Both the position numbers and the translations under genes were made by a program. A stretch of DNA of 32,611 nucleotides from NCBI GenBank assembly GCA_003136335.1, contig PLEA01000544.1, positions 1 through 32,611 on the forward strand. Reading direction: 5' to 3'. Of this stretch, positions 18,780-27,159 are shown piece after piece (the stretch's first letter is position 1; each line of letters begins with the position of its first letter). The DNA is from Acidobacteriaceae bacterium (GTDB lineage Bacteria > Acidobacteriota > Terriglobia > Terriglobales > SbA1). The notes below the pieces were generated by a model that saw only the letters and a list, made by a program, of their open reading frames with translations, was not told the origin of the DNA and made no database searches.

Positions 18780-20807
18780 AGCTTCTCCGCTCATCTCCCT
18801 GTCACGCCCCGGGCGGTCATTCAGACTGGTCACCCTATATCTTGCCTTCGCATCCAGCGCACGCAGGCGAATCTTGGTGTGGGCGATTTCAGACTTGTCG
18901 CGGAAAATATAGACGACCGATTCGGACGAATCCTGTTTCACGTATTGAATGGAAGTCCATCCGGCGGCTTCAACTTTTGGATGGTACACGTCATCAAGCA
19001 AGAGATGACGATACTGCTTAAAGAACAAGAGATTGCGCGTTAAAGCTTCGACGAAGCCGGGCGGAGCTGCTGAGAGAAACTGAGAAGACATGCCGTTGAT
19101 GTTGCCGAAGGTCACGCCGTGCGTGAAGTGCTTGCGGAAATAGTAATCGAGCGCGGATGCGCTATACCAGCGAGCCGTGAGGTATTCTCCGCCAGCATCG
19201 CCGTGTCCCGCGGCCGCGAGCGAACCCCAGACGTTTGGGCTGAGCATGGGTCCGGTGATGAACTCATTGGTATATCCGCCAGGGAGCAAACTCTGCGGAC
19301 CCGGATTAGTTCGCGCGAATTGCAGGGACGGGTCGCATTCAAATCCCGAGAGGTTTGGAAAGCGCTCGAGGAGATAGCGCATAATTTCCATCCGCCCACG
19401 ATAAGCCGCGTAAGCGCCGTCGGTTTTTCCATGACCGTGATCGGCGCGGTTGCACTCGTAACTAACCGTCGACGATGGATCCCACTTAATCCAGTCCAAA
19501 TGCCACTTTTCGATGATGTCTCCCAGTTGCCTCTCGATCCATGCGACTACTTGGGGATCACCCAAACATAGTTGTTTGGTGATGGCGAGGGAAGGATGGG
19601 TTGTGCCGATCGTCTTGCCGTCAATCATCGCCAGCCAGTCCAGCGGAATCTCGCCGGATGCCACCCGGGACGCATCCACATTCCCTGGATCTACCCAAAG
19701 GCCGAATTTCAAGCCCATGCCGTGAACTGCATCCGACAGGTTCTTGAGGCCGTGTGGAAATTTCTCTTTGTCTTCCTGATAACTGCCAAGGCCCAGAGTC
19801 CAGTCGTTCATACCCGGAACGACCGATGCGCCCTGGTACCAGGTTGCATCGTGATAAAACACGTCAAACCCCACTCGCTTCGCGAGACTAAGTTCCTTAA
19901 TAAGCTGTTCTTCACTGTTTCTTTCCGTCAGCCATATGCAATAAGTGACCAATGGAGAGTCTGGCAAAGGCGCCTGGAAAACATATCGTTTCAAATATTG
20001 GAACGTCTCATTGCCGGCATTGTCGCTGTCACCCCTGGCAAGTGCGAAGAAGCTGATGGGCGTTTCCACGGTCGCGCCTGGCACTAGTTCGAACGTTGCC
20101 GGCGGACCGGACTTCTTATTCTTTAGAAGAATTGTCCCTGCGCGGAGCACAACGCCCGCGGCGGAGGATTGGATATTCGCCTTCCATCCCAGAACGCCGA
20201 GGCCGGGCTCTCCGCCAATCAGCATTGATTCTTCGGCGTTCTCATTTTGAAGAACCAGCCAGTCCTGAAACTCATTTGTTTGCGAGAGGTTCCCGGCCAA
20301 ATGAAAACCGTGCTCTCCCTTGAGCGAGGAATAAGGGTTGAGTCCCTTGGCAGGATTCTTCAGCGTGAGAAATAGCGGATCGATGTGAGCGTCGAGCAGT
20401 AGGTCGTGCTGGCCGCGGTTCTCGATTTGCATGACGGTCTGAATCACGGCCCCGGTTGGGTACAGTCTTAATTCAAGAGAAAGCAATCCACCGGCATCGG
20501 ACCGGAAGCGCAAAGCGAGTTGCTTGCCGCCTTTGTCCAAGTCGGAAATGGAATCGTTCGTGAATAGATAATGCTTGCCGCTTTTGTCGGGAACGGCAAC
20601 CAGCGGCGTGTCCGCGACGGCCCAGTCCGCACCGCCTTCCCGTCGCAGCGACATTAGCTTCACCGCATCGGACGAGCGAGCCAAGACCAAACGAATATGT
20701 CCGTTGTCTAATTCCCAACCGGTTGGTGATTTGGTGACAGACACCTGGGCCGAGGCGAAGTTAAACAAACAAAGGATCAACCAACCTTTAATTAGGAACG
20801 GTCTCAT
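18654..20807 (-). CDS. Secreted GH36-like glycoside hydrolase
   Basis: 717 residues from ATG 20807, chosen because a signal peptide follows at once (MRPFLIKGWLILCLFNFASA, cleavage before QVSV); the open frame continues upstream into the TonB gene without a plausible start. GH36 layout: N-terminal beta-sandwich (25-270), a barrel with VFYHDATWYQG (316-326), FGLWVDPGN (368-376) and LDWIKWDPS (nucleophile D443, the classical KWD motif), and a C-terminal domain ending LPDPWLASGDGAIKEF. Where GH36 enzymes have a Cys-Gly-rich loop it reads FECDPSLQFARTN, so the pocket differs from its three relatives here. It lies downstream of the TonB receptor gene on the same strand, separated by a hairpin terminator. 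Its 3' end overlaps the convergent GH gene by 126 bases. Confidence 0.83.
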   Translation of the reverse strand: MRPFLIKGWLILCLFNFASAQVSVTKSPTGWELDNGHIRLVLARSSDAVKLMSLRREGGADWAVADTPLVAVPDKSGKHYLFTNDSISDLDKGGKQLALRFRSDAGGLLSLELRLYPTGAVIQTVMQIENRGQHDLLLDAHIDPLFLTLKNPAKGLNPYSSLKGEHGFHLAGNLSQTNEFQDWLVLQNENAEESMLIGGEPGLGVLGWKANIQSSAAGVVLRAGTILLKNKKSGPPATFELVPGATVETPISFFALARGDSDNAGNETFQYLKRYVFQAPLPDSPLVTYCIWLTERNSEEQLIKELSLAKRVGFDVFYHDATWYQGASVVPGMNDWTLGLGSYQEDKEKFPHGLKNLSDAVHGMGLKFGLWVDPGNVDASRVASGEIPLDWLAMIDGKTIGTTHPSLAITKQLCLGDPQVVAWIERQLGDIIEKWHLDWIKWDPSSTVSYECNRADHGHGKTDGAYAAYRGRMEIMRYLLERFPNLSGFECDPSLQFARTNPGPQSLLPGGYTNEFITGPMLSPNVWGSLAAAGHGDAGGEYLTARWYSASALDYYFRKHFTHGVTFGNINGMSSQFLSAAPPGFVEALTRNLLFFKQYRHLLLDDVYHPKVEAAGWTSIQYVKQDSSESVVYIFRDKSEIAHTKIRLRALDAKARYRVTSLNDRPGRDREMSGEALLNGIAIHLPDPWLASGDGAIKEFADQQLYGSDILLLQRLP

Positions 20808-20900
20808 AGGGTTTCGGCGGCTGTAGTTATTTAAACTACGTCTATATAGCTTTTGGGTCGTTTCCCAGGGCCGTAGTGTGATCAGCTGAACATAAAGAAG

Positions 20901-20927
20901 CTTGCCTCGGCGGGAAGCCGAGGCAAG
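20901..20927 (-). terminator. Hairpin terminator after the TonB receptor gene
   Basis: An 11-bp perfect stem, CTTGCCTCGGC pairing with GCCGAGGCAAG, with a 5-base loop. It lies 24 bases past the receptor stop codon in the direction of transcription and is followed there by CTTCTTTATG, a short T-rich run. It probably reduces transcription into the GH36-like gene that starts 94 bases further on. Confidence 0.7.
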
Positions 20928-20950
20928 TGTGGCTGACGGGGTGGATGAAC

Positions 20951-23900
20951 TTAGAAAGTAAGATGGGCTCCAATTTGCATTCGCCGTCTGAAGTCGACAA
21001 TGCTGCAAATTTGGCCTGCGTTCCCGATATCAACAAATGCCGCACCGGAACACGTTGGTTGTCCTAAATTCTCACGGTTGAGAGCGTTGAACACATCCCA
21101 CTTAAGGTCGAGGTGGGTCTTCTCCGTGATGGCCAGGGACTTGGTCAACGACAAGTCGACTAAGCCGAGGCCCGGGCTCAATAGACTGTTGCGTCCGGCA
21201 TCTCCGAAGGTGTACTGCGCAGGATCGGCATAGGCCGCCGGGTTGTACCACTCGTTTTGGTTGGGATGGGACACATGCGGATCGCCAACGAGGTTTGGTC
21301 TATCGTAAATAGGAGAATTTAGAACGGTTGGGGAGTTTAAGTAATACGGCGTGAAAGGCAATCCGCTCTCGAAATTGAAAATTCCACTGAGCGCCCAGCC
21401 TCCAACCACGGCATCTGCACCGCGGCTCAAACCATTTGCATAAGCCCTGCCGCGGCCGAATGGGAGCAACCAGTTAGCCGCGCTCACCCAGGACCAGGGT
21501 CTTACGGTGCCTGAGGGTCCGTAATTGCAGGAGTAGCAGAACTGATTTCCGTTGCCATCTCCTGGACCGAACGTTCCATCGTCAAGCGACTTAGCCCAGG
21601 TAAAGTTACTCAGCAGATACAGCCCCTGATGAAAACGCTTTTCCGCGTGAAGTTGCAGAGAATTGTAGTTACTTCTCATTTCAGGACGCTGGTAAGCTGC
21701 GTTGTTCCGTTGGTATTCTTCTACAGCCCAACCATAGCTGGCGAAGAAAGGCCGGCGGGGGTTGTAGTTGCCCGGTCCGGGAACCGGCAGGTTGACGTCA
21801 ATGTTATCCCACAAATGGCGCCCGATGTTACCCACATAGGCGACCGAAGCGATGATCTGATAGGGGAAAGCATGCTCCAAGGTTACGTTGTAAGTGTCGT
21901 TGTAACTATGCGGATAGGTTCCGACCCCAACGAAGTATTCACTGCCGCCAGGGGCGCCCTGAAATGAAATCTGGCCATTTGACGGAAACGCGGGAAGAGC
22001 CGGTGGAGCGCCCGGCCCCTGATCGAACGTGTAAGCCAGCGGGGCATAGGGATTGGCCTGGACATCACTCTGGCTTTGCTTGATGGGCCAGCAGCAACCC
22101 TGGGTTCCAAATCCCGCTCCGTCCGCATTCATATAGTAGCTTCGGCCGTAGCCGCCACGAAGGACCGTGTCTTTAAACAACCGGAACGATACTCCGAGAC
22201 GCGGTGAAAATTCCGTTTTCGGCGTTGTTACTCCGGCGTATTTGCCAGCCAGGTTGGTCAACAACAGTGTGTCGGTGGCTATATCGATATTTCCGTCGCT
22301 CTCGCCGTTTTGCGTGAAGATCGGACTCATATAATCCCAGCGCAAGCCCAAGGTCAGGGTCAGCTTAGGCGTAACCTGCCAGGTATCCTGACCGTAGAAA
22401 GCGTACTTCCAAAATTTTTCCTGAGGCTGAACCAGCGTTATGTCTCTGCCAAAACCGGAGGGAAGACCGAGCTCCAGTGCGGCCAAGCCTGATCCGCAAA
22501 ACGTCCCGGACGCAGGCTTTGTGCATGGCCCGGAGCTGGCGGAGTCGTTGAGCTGAGTGAGCGCTTGGCTAACCGTGAAGGTTCCTCGGCCGCTGACGTC
22601 GGTCCGGATGCCAAAGAACTTTCCTATATCCCCTCCCCACTTAAAGGCATGGTGGCCCACGGTCTTGGTCCAGTTGTCGTAGAACTCGAAGTTTGCCTCA
22701 CGCTCAAAGAATGGCAACCCAAAATCACCCATATTGAAGGAGGTTAATGGGTCGCTAACGTTTATCTGTGGTAGGCCTGATGTGTAGACCGTACCCAGGT
22801 TAACGTTTGGAATGCCCAGGGCCGTCGCTGCGTTGGTGTTGTAATCCGGCTGCAACTCCGAAATAATGAGCCGCGAAAAAGCGAAACGGGCGTCGGTCAG
22901 CAGGGATGGAGAAAAGGTATGTTGATAATCGACCATCAAGCTCTTGTCGTGATCGGCCGAGAGCCCGGCGTTTGCGACTCCAGGGCCTCCGAGCGGTGCG
23001 CCGCCGCCTGCGACGCCGTAGGCCGTGGGAGTATTAAAGTTCGCCTTAAAATAACTGAATTTCCCGAATACAACGGTTTTTGAGGTAACAAAGTAATCGC
23101 CCCGAGTATCGAACTGATCCTGGTCGAAAGTGGCGGGCCGAGAGATCTGATAGTTCGAACTAAACCCAGGTGCGTTGGGCTGAGGCAACAGCGCCAATAG
23201 GTTTTTTGCGGCCTGGCTGAGCCGATTAGGACAAATCACGTTGAGCACGCCATTGCACTGGATCTGCGTTCTTCCCGTTCCGTCCGGATTACCCGTCGCT
23301 GGGTCATAGATCGGGTCGGTAGCTGCGACGGAACTGAAATCTCCAGTCCTAAATGCATCGATCGGCACTGTCTCGTTGCCTGATGCGAAAAGGTTATTTC
23401 GCATGCCCTGGTAGTCGCCAAAGAAAAAGACCTTGTCCTTGATAACCGGGCCGCCGACGCTGCCGCCAAACTGATTCCAGATATTGCTGGGAATACCTTT
23501 GGGCTCGGTGAAGTGGTCGGCTGCGTTGAAACCAGAGGTGCGATAGTTCTCGAAAAGCGATCCGTGAAATGAATTTGTGCCCGATTTAGTCGTGATCTGC
23601 CAAAGTCCGCCGGCTACCTTGCCGTATTCGGCATCGTAATCGCTGGTTGCGAGTTTCACTTCCTGCACGGCGTCGTTCGGAGTCACGATAATCGATAGCC
23701 CCTGGATCGCCTCGGTGTTCTCGACTCCATCGAGCAGGTGTCCGTTAGCGTTAGGTGCGGCTCCGTTGATGTTGAGATTGAAATCCTCTCCTGCATTCTC
23801 AGGGTGAAGATCCAGTTGGCCGCCCGGCATCGAAACTCCAGGAGCCAAAAGCGACAATCGAGTGATGTTGTTGCCATATGTAGGCAAGCTGCTGATTTCC

Positions 23901-24331
23901 GACGAGTCAATGGTTTCGTTCACTTCAGCGCTATCCGTCTGGAGAAGAGATGCCTCGCCGGTCACCTCGACCTTGGAAGTTGCCGTGCCGACCGGCAGCT
24001 TGGCGTCGACCCGGTACAGTATTCCGGCGTCGATTCGCGTGGCCCCGCGGGTAAATGTGGCAAACCCCTCCTTCTTGACCGTGACCGAATAGGTTCCCGG
24101 AATCAGACTGGGGAACCTGTATGCCCCATCGACGTTCGTGACGGTTTGGCGAACGACTGAGTCCGCCACATTCGCTGCTTCTACGGTTGCCCCGGAAATG
24201 GCGGCGCTAGAAGGATCAGTCACATTGCCCTCGATGCCTCCCGTGACCGCCGTTTGCCCGTGCAACATGCCAATACTTCCCAGGGTGAGAACGGCAATTA
24301 GCGTCAAACAACGGCTTGCGGCGGAGTTCAT
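20951..24331 (-). CDS. Oar-type TonB-dependent outer-membrane receptor
   Basis: 1126 residues, size and form typical of acidobacterial receptors. Signal peptide (LTLIAVLTLGSIGMLHGQ), then a carboxypeptidase-regulatory-like beta domain (about 30-115, GGIEGNVTDPSSAAISGATV...DGAYRFPSLIPGTYSV), a plug region (about 125-265, with VQEVKLATSDYDAEYG and GGLWQITTKSGTN) and a long 22-strand-type barrel ending in the outer-membrane signature LTF. It most likely imports an oligosaccharide into the periplasm for the four GH36-like enzymes. No SusD-like partner is present, unlike Bacteroidetes loci. A strong AAGGAGG ribosome site precedes ATG 24331. A degenerate operator lies 182 bases upstream at 24513. 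Confidence 0.93.
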   Translation of the reverse strand: MNSAASRCLTLIAVLTLGSIGMLHGQTAVTGGIEGNVTDPSSAAISGATVEAANVADSVVRQTVTNVDGAYRFPSLIPGTYSVTVKKEGFATFTRGATRIDAGILYRVDAKLPVGTATSKVEVTGEASLLQTDSAEVNETIDSSEISSLPTYGNNITRLSLLAPGVSMPGGQLDLHPENAGEDFNLNINGAAPNANGHLLDGVENTEAIQGLSIIVTPNDAVQEVKLATSDYDAEYGKVAGGLWQITTKSGTNSFHGSLFENYRTSGFNAADHFTEPKGIPSNIWNQFGGSVGGPVIKDKVFFFGDYQGMRNNLFASGNETVPIDAFRTGDFSSVAATDPIYDPATGNPDGTGRTQIQCNGVLNVICPNRLSQAAKNLLALLPQPNAPGFSSNYQISRPATFDQDQFDTRGDYFVTSKTVVFGKFSYFKANFNTPTAYGVAGGGAPLGGPGVANAGLSADHDKSLMVDYQHTFSPSLLTDARFAFSRLIISELQPDYNTNAATALGIPNVNLGTVYTSGLPQINVSDPLTSFNMGDFGLPFFEREANFEFYDNWTKTVGHHAFKWGGDIGKFFGIRTDVSGRGTFTVSQALTQLNDSASSGPCTKPASGTFCGSGLAALELGLPSGFGRDITLVQPQEKFWKYAFYGQDTWQVTPKLTLTLGLRWDYMSPIFTQNGESDGNIDIATDTLLLTNLAGKYAGVTTPKTEFSPRLGVSFRLFKDTVLRGGYGRSYYMNADGAGFGTQGCCWPIKQSQSDVQANPYAPLAYTFDQGPGAPPALPAFPSNGQISFQGAPGGSEYFVGVGTYPHSYNDTYNVTLEHAFPYQIIASVAYVGNIGRHLWDNIDVNLPVPGPGNYNPRRPFFASYGWAVEEYQRNNAAYQRPEMRSNYNSLQLHAEKRFHQGLYLLSNFTWAKSLDDGTFGPGDGNGNQFCYSCNYGPSGTVRPWSWVSAANWLLPFGRGRAYANGLSRGADAVVGGWALSGIFNFESGLPFTPYYLNSPTVLNSPIYDRPNLVGDPHVSHPNQNEWYNPAAYADPAQYTFGDAGRNSLLSPGLGLVDLSLTKSLAITEKTHLDLKWDVFNALNRENLGQPTCSGAAFVDIGNAGQICSIVDFRRRMQIGAHLTF

Positions 24332-24939
24332 CGTGGAGCCTCCTTGGACGACGGCGCTTTTGATCGGAAATATGCCCCCGGGTTGAAGGCGCTACAGAAC
24401 CTGCAGTTCTGGCCGCGGCACTCGAATGCTGTAGTGGACCGCGCAGCGATGCAGACTATCCTGACCGACGCGGAAGTTAACCTATGTCTGGGTGGGATGT
24501 CAAGGAAAATATTGTCGACACTAATGTCTACAAGACTGACGGCAGCGTCACGACGCAGAGTCTGAGGGTGCTTTCTGAAGAAGCAACTTCGTGGCAGCAA
24601 ATTGCAAGTCGGGCTCTGAATTACGCCGCCTAACGTATGCCCATGCGTTCTCCCGCGCCTGTGCGGAAACTTCGTGAACCTGGAGCACTGGGGAAAATAC
24701 CGAATACAAAACAGCCTGGAAGCGCGGTTGTTGAAGGTTGTACGGGCGGGCACCTTTCTGCCAACTATCCTGTCACCCACATTGTCGACAGCATGGTAGA
24801 GTATCGAAGAATGTTGGGTAGGGAGCAGTAATAAAGGAAATGTTAGTGTGCTAGAGTGAGCTGGGTGTATTGCCTTTCGTCCGACAACAGCTTATAAGTA
24901 ATCGCCACTTTTCAATTTGTAAGTAATCGCCACTTTTCA
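24332..24939. other. 608-bp divergent intergenic region
   Basis: Lies between the TonB receptor gene (minus) and the GntR gene (plus). It holds the degenerate operator at 24513-24532, an isolated TGTCGACA half-site at 24783-24790 and a 22-bp tandem repeat at its right edge (24895-24941). The open frames across it have no recognisable motifs or ribosome sites, and I regard it as non-coding. Its size and the repeat hint at an old insertion. Confidence 0.5.
24513..24532. promoter_or_regulatory. Degenerate operator copy upstream of the TonB receptor
   Basis: TGTCGACA-CTAA-TGTCTACA matches the locus palindrome in 7 of 8 and 6 of 8 arm positions with the same 4-base spacer. It sits 182 bases before the receptor start. 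Plausible weak site of the same regulon; chance is not excluded. Confidence 0.4.
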
Positions 24940-24941
24940 AT
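24895..24941 (+). repeat. Two tandem copies of a 22-bp sequence, period 25
   Basis: TAAGTAATCGCC-ACTTTTCAAT occurs at 24895-24916 and again at 24920-24941, identical, separated by TTG. The second copy ends inside the putative ATG of the GntR gene. Repeated short sequences of this sort occur at the ends of some insertion sequences (IS21-type ends carry multiple repeats), so it may be the remnant of one end. No transposase is present. Confidence 0.6.
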
Positions 24942-25674
24942 GCGAACTTTGAAGACCCATTCTCCCAAAGCAGAGCGTGGTATTTCCGCCAGCAAGCGCG
25001 TTGAGGCGCATTTGCGCAAGGCGATACACGCCGGCAAACTGCGGCCCAGGCAGCGCATCATTGAAGAAGACCTTGCCCGGGAACTTGACGTCAGCCGCGG
25101 CCCCGTGCGCGAGGCCCTGCTGCGCTTGGAGCGCGACGGCCTAGTGGTCACGACCTCGAGGCGCGGCACCTTTATTCGCGATATCTCGCTGGCTGAAATC
25201 GGCGTGATCTTTCGCATGCGAGCTAAACTCGAAGGGCTCTGTGTGCGCTACATGAGGGAGAATTCCTCAGTCAATAGCCCGGAAGTTCTTAACCGGGCGT
25301 TGAAAAAACTGAAGGCGGCGGCGGCCAAGAACAATGAAGAACAATTCTTCCAGTCTGACATGGAACTGCACCGCACCATCTGGAAGGCCGCCAACCAACC
25401 GCTGCTTTACCGCACCCTCAACTTACTGATGAATCCCTACATTTTCATCATCGCCCGTTCGTATTCCTCGCGCCTCCCGCTGGCAAATCGTCGTGAAAAT
25501 CACGAACAATACGTACGCATGGTCCTGAAAACGCCGCTGGATAAAATCGAGGATGAAGTTGAGCGGTATTTCGCGGGCCTGTATTCTCGTATTTTCGATG
25601 AAAGATCCGTTTTCCCGGGCTTTGATTCCGGAAATTGGACCGACGATCTGGAAAATCCGCTACCTCCCCGCTGA
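24940..25674 (+). CDS. GntR-family transcriptional regulator, FCD (FadR) subfamily
   Basis: 244 residues. Winged helix-turn-helix at about 15-80 (LRPRQRIIEEDLARELDVSRGPVREALLRLERDGLVV, then TSRRGTFIRDIS), followed by an all-helical FCD ligand-binding domain (about 88-220) with candidate metal ligands in SDMELHRTIW and ENHEQY. Regulators of this subfamily commonly sense sugar acids and repress their catabolic genes. It is the only regulator in the window and the natural candidate for the TGTCAACA-N4-TGTTGACA sites. No ribosome site is seen before ATG 24940, which overlaps the tandem repeat; TTG at 24949 is an alternative, so the N-terminus is uncertain. The operator-like site at 25705 follows the gene and serves the permease. 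Confidence 0.9.
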   Translation: MRTLKTHSPKAERGISASKRVEAHLRKAIHAGKLRPRQRIIEEDLARELDVSRGPVREALLRLERDGLVVTTSRRGTFIRDISLAEIGVIFRMRAKLEGLCVRYMRENSSVNSPEVLNRALKKLKAAAAKNNEEQFFQSDMELHRTIWKAANQPLLYRTLNLLMNPYIFIIARSYSSRLPLANRRENHEQYVRMVLKTPLDKIEDEVERYFAGLYSRIFDERSVFPGFDSGNWTDDLENPLPPR

Positions 25675-25704
25675 TATTCTCTCTCGGCGCACCTCTACCT
25701 TAGT

Positions 25705-25724
25705 TGTCATCAAAGTTGTTGACA
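25705..25724. promoter_or_regulatory. Operator copy 3 (TGTCATCA-AAGT-TGTTGACA)
   Basis: One mismatch from the locus palindrome, 115 bases before the permease start and 30 bases after the GntR stop. The right arm gives TTGACA, with TCCAAT 18 bases later as a possible -10. It implies the permease has its own regulated promoter. Confidence 0.7.
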
Positions 25725-25839
25725 GAAAGAAAAACGAGTGCTCCAATGACTCCGCTTCACGCACGGGAGCGAGATAGCAACACGTTTGTCTTTTCGATGC
25801 AGGGTCGAGCAGTCCTTGGATAGTGGGTGAGGAAGTCTG

Positions 25840-26859
25840 ATGCCATCGCAAATCGTCCAGGCAATTCTGTTGGTCTTATGCGCTGCCATCATGAATGCCG
25901 CGTATGCGCTCCCCATGAAATTAAATACGAAGTGGGAGTGGGAACATTCGTGGTTCGCTTTTTCCATCCTGGGCGTCGCTGTGGTCCCGACTGTGATCGC
26001 GCTTCTCACCGTGCCTGCGCTCTGGTCGACGTACACAACCGTTTCCCGGGGAACCTTGACAGCCATGGTGGTGTTTGGGGCAAGTTGGGGCGTATCGCTT
26101 GTGTTTTTCGGACTCGCGCTAGCTCGACTGGGCTTGGCAATCACCTTCGCCGTTTGCCTGGGGACCTCTGCGGCGGTAGGCGCGCTTACTCCTCTTTTTG
26201 CTCAACATGCCGACCTCGTCATGACGCGGCAAGGGGGACTGATCCTCCTGGGCGTCCTGGTTATAGTTTTCGGCGTAGCGCTCTGCGGACTGGCGGGCAA
26301 GAATCGAGAAGCTGCCCTTCAACGAGCCAGCCCCCGCACGCGACAAGGTTTTTGGGGCGGCTTTCTGCTGGCCTTTACTTCCGGCATCCTCGGGTCAATG
26401 CTAAATCTGGGTCTGGCATTCGGAGGAAGCATTCAGCGCTCTGCTCAGCAGCACGGTGCGAGTCTGGCGATGATGTCCAACGCCGTGTGGTTGCCGTGCC
26501 TTTACGCCGGTTTTTTGCCGGGGGTCATTTACTGTTACTTCTTGATGCACAAAAAAGGCAACGTCAGCACTCTTCGTTTGCCGGGCACGTGGTATTACTG
26601 GCTCGTAGGAGCCAGCATGGGCTTTCTGTGGTTTGGCAGCATCATTCTTTACAGTATCTCGACCGTTAAACTCGGAGATCTCGGCACCTCCATTGGCTGG
26701 CCGTTGTTTCTCGCTGCGATCGTTGTGGCGAGCACAATTTTCGGCTTCCTAACCGGCGAATGGAAACGAACGGGTACGGGACCCGTCAGGACCATGATTC
26801 TAGGGGTTGGCTTCCTCGTTCTGGCGATTGCGATTCTGAGTTATGCCGGGCGTGCCTAG
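25840..26859 (+). CDS. RhaT-like sugar:proton symporter (DMT superfamily)
   Basis: 339 residues with about ten hydrophobic membrane segments, length and pattern of the L-rhamnose-proton symporter family (E. coli RhaT is 344). Recognisable parts are the N-terminal MNAAYALPMKLNTKWEWEHSW region, GASWGVSLVFFGLALARLG, and the GTSIGWPLFLAAIVVASTIFGFLTGEWK region near the end. It probably moves the monosaccharide, or possibly a sugar acid, across the inner membrane. The assignment to rhamnose itself is not supported: no rhamnose isomerase, kinase or rhamnosidase is nearby. A GAGGAAG ribosome site precedes ATG 25840, and an operator lies at 25705. Confidence 0.82.
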   Translation: MPSQIVQAILLVLCAAIMNAAYALPMKLNTKWEWEHSWFAFSILGVAVVPTVIALLTVPALWSTYTTVSRGTLTAMVVFGASWGVSLVFFGLALARLGLAITFAVCLGTSAAVGALTPLFAQHADLVMTRQGGLILLGVLVIVFGVALCGLAGKNREAALQRASPRTRQGFWGGFLLAFTSGILGSMLNLGLAFGGSIQRSAQQHGASLAMMSNAVWLPCLYAGFLPGVIYCYFLMHKKGNVSTLRLPGTWYYWLVGASMGFLWFGSIILYSISTVKLGDLGTSIGWPLFLAAIVVASTIFGFLTGEWKRTGTGPVRTMILGVGFLVLAIAILSYAGRA

Positions 26860-27159
26860 GTTGTCGAACGTGATGGGTCGGTTCGTGATAAGTCTTCCGC
26901 GGGATTCACTTCGTACGGGCTTCATAGTATCGCGCGCAAATTGCGCTGCTCTGCGGAGCCGGTTAAATTATGTCAACAAAAGTGTTGACGATCAGCTTTT
27001 GAGTTTAGTATTGTGCGAGTGGCATTGGGAGTTCTGCGGGAGCACGGTCACTTTACTACGTCGTTCTTCTCGGAGATCTCATCGTATCGCGAAAAAGCGT
27101 GGCACTTCCGCGTTTTACTGATTCTTGACTTGAACTCCGGCACCTAGCCGGGCGGGATT
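26860..27159. other. 300-bp intergenic region, promoter of the MBL operon
   Basis: No credible gene. It holds operator copy 4 at 26971-26990, with TTGACG as -35 and TATTGT 18 bases later as a possible -10, leaving a leader of roughly 140 bases before the MBL gene. I see no clear terminator for the permease gene. Confidence 0.5.
26971..26990. promoter_or_regulatory. Operator copy 4 (TGTCAACA-AAAG-TGTTGACG)
   Basis: One mismatch, at the last base, from the perfect palindrome. It lies 169 bases before the MBL-fold gene and so would control the five-gene operon that follows. Confidence 0.78.

Noticed and set aside
21789..21800. GTTGACGTCAA as a further operator
   Set aside because: Lies inside the TonB coding region and lacks the 8-4-8 arrangement.
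24328..24780. 150-residue minus-strand frame upstream of the TonB gene
   Set aside because: Overlaps the TonB start and its ribosome site, with no export signal or known motif; taken as non-coding leader.
24783..24790. TGTCGACA before the GntR gene as a full operator
   Set aside because: Only one arm matches; the sequence after the 4-base spacer (GGTAGAGT) does not.
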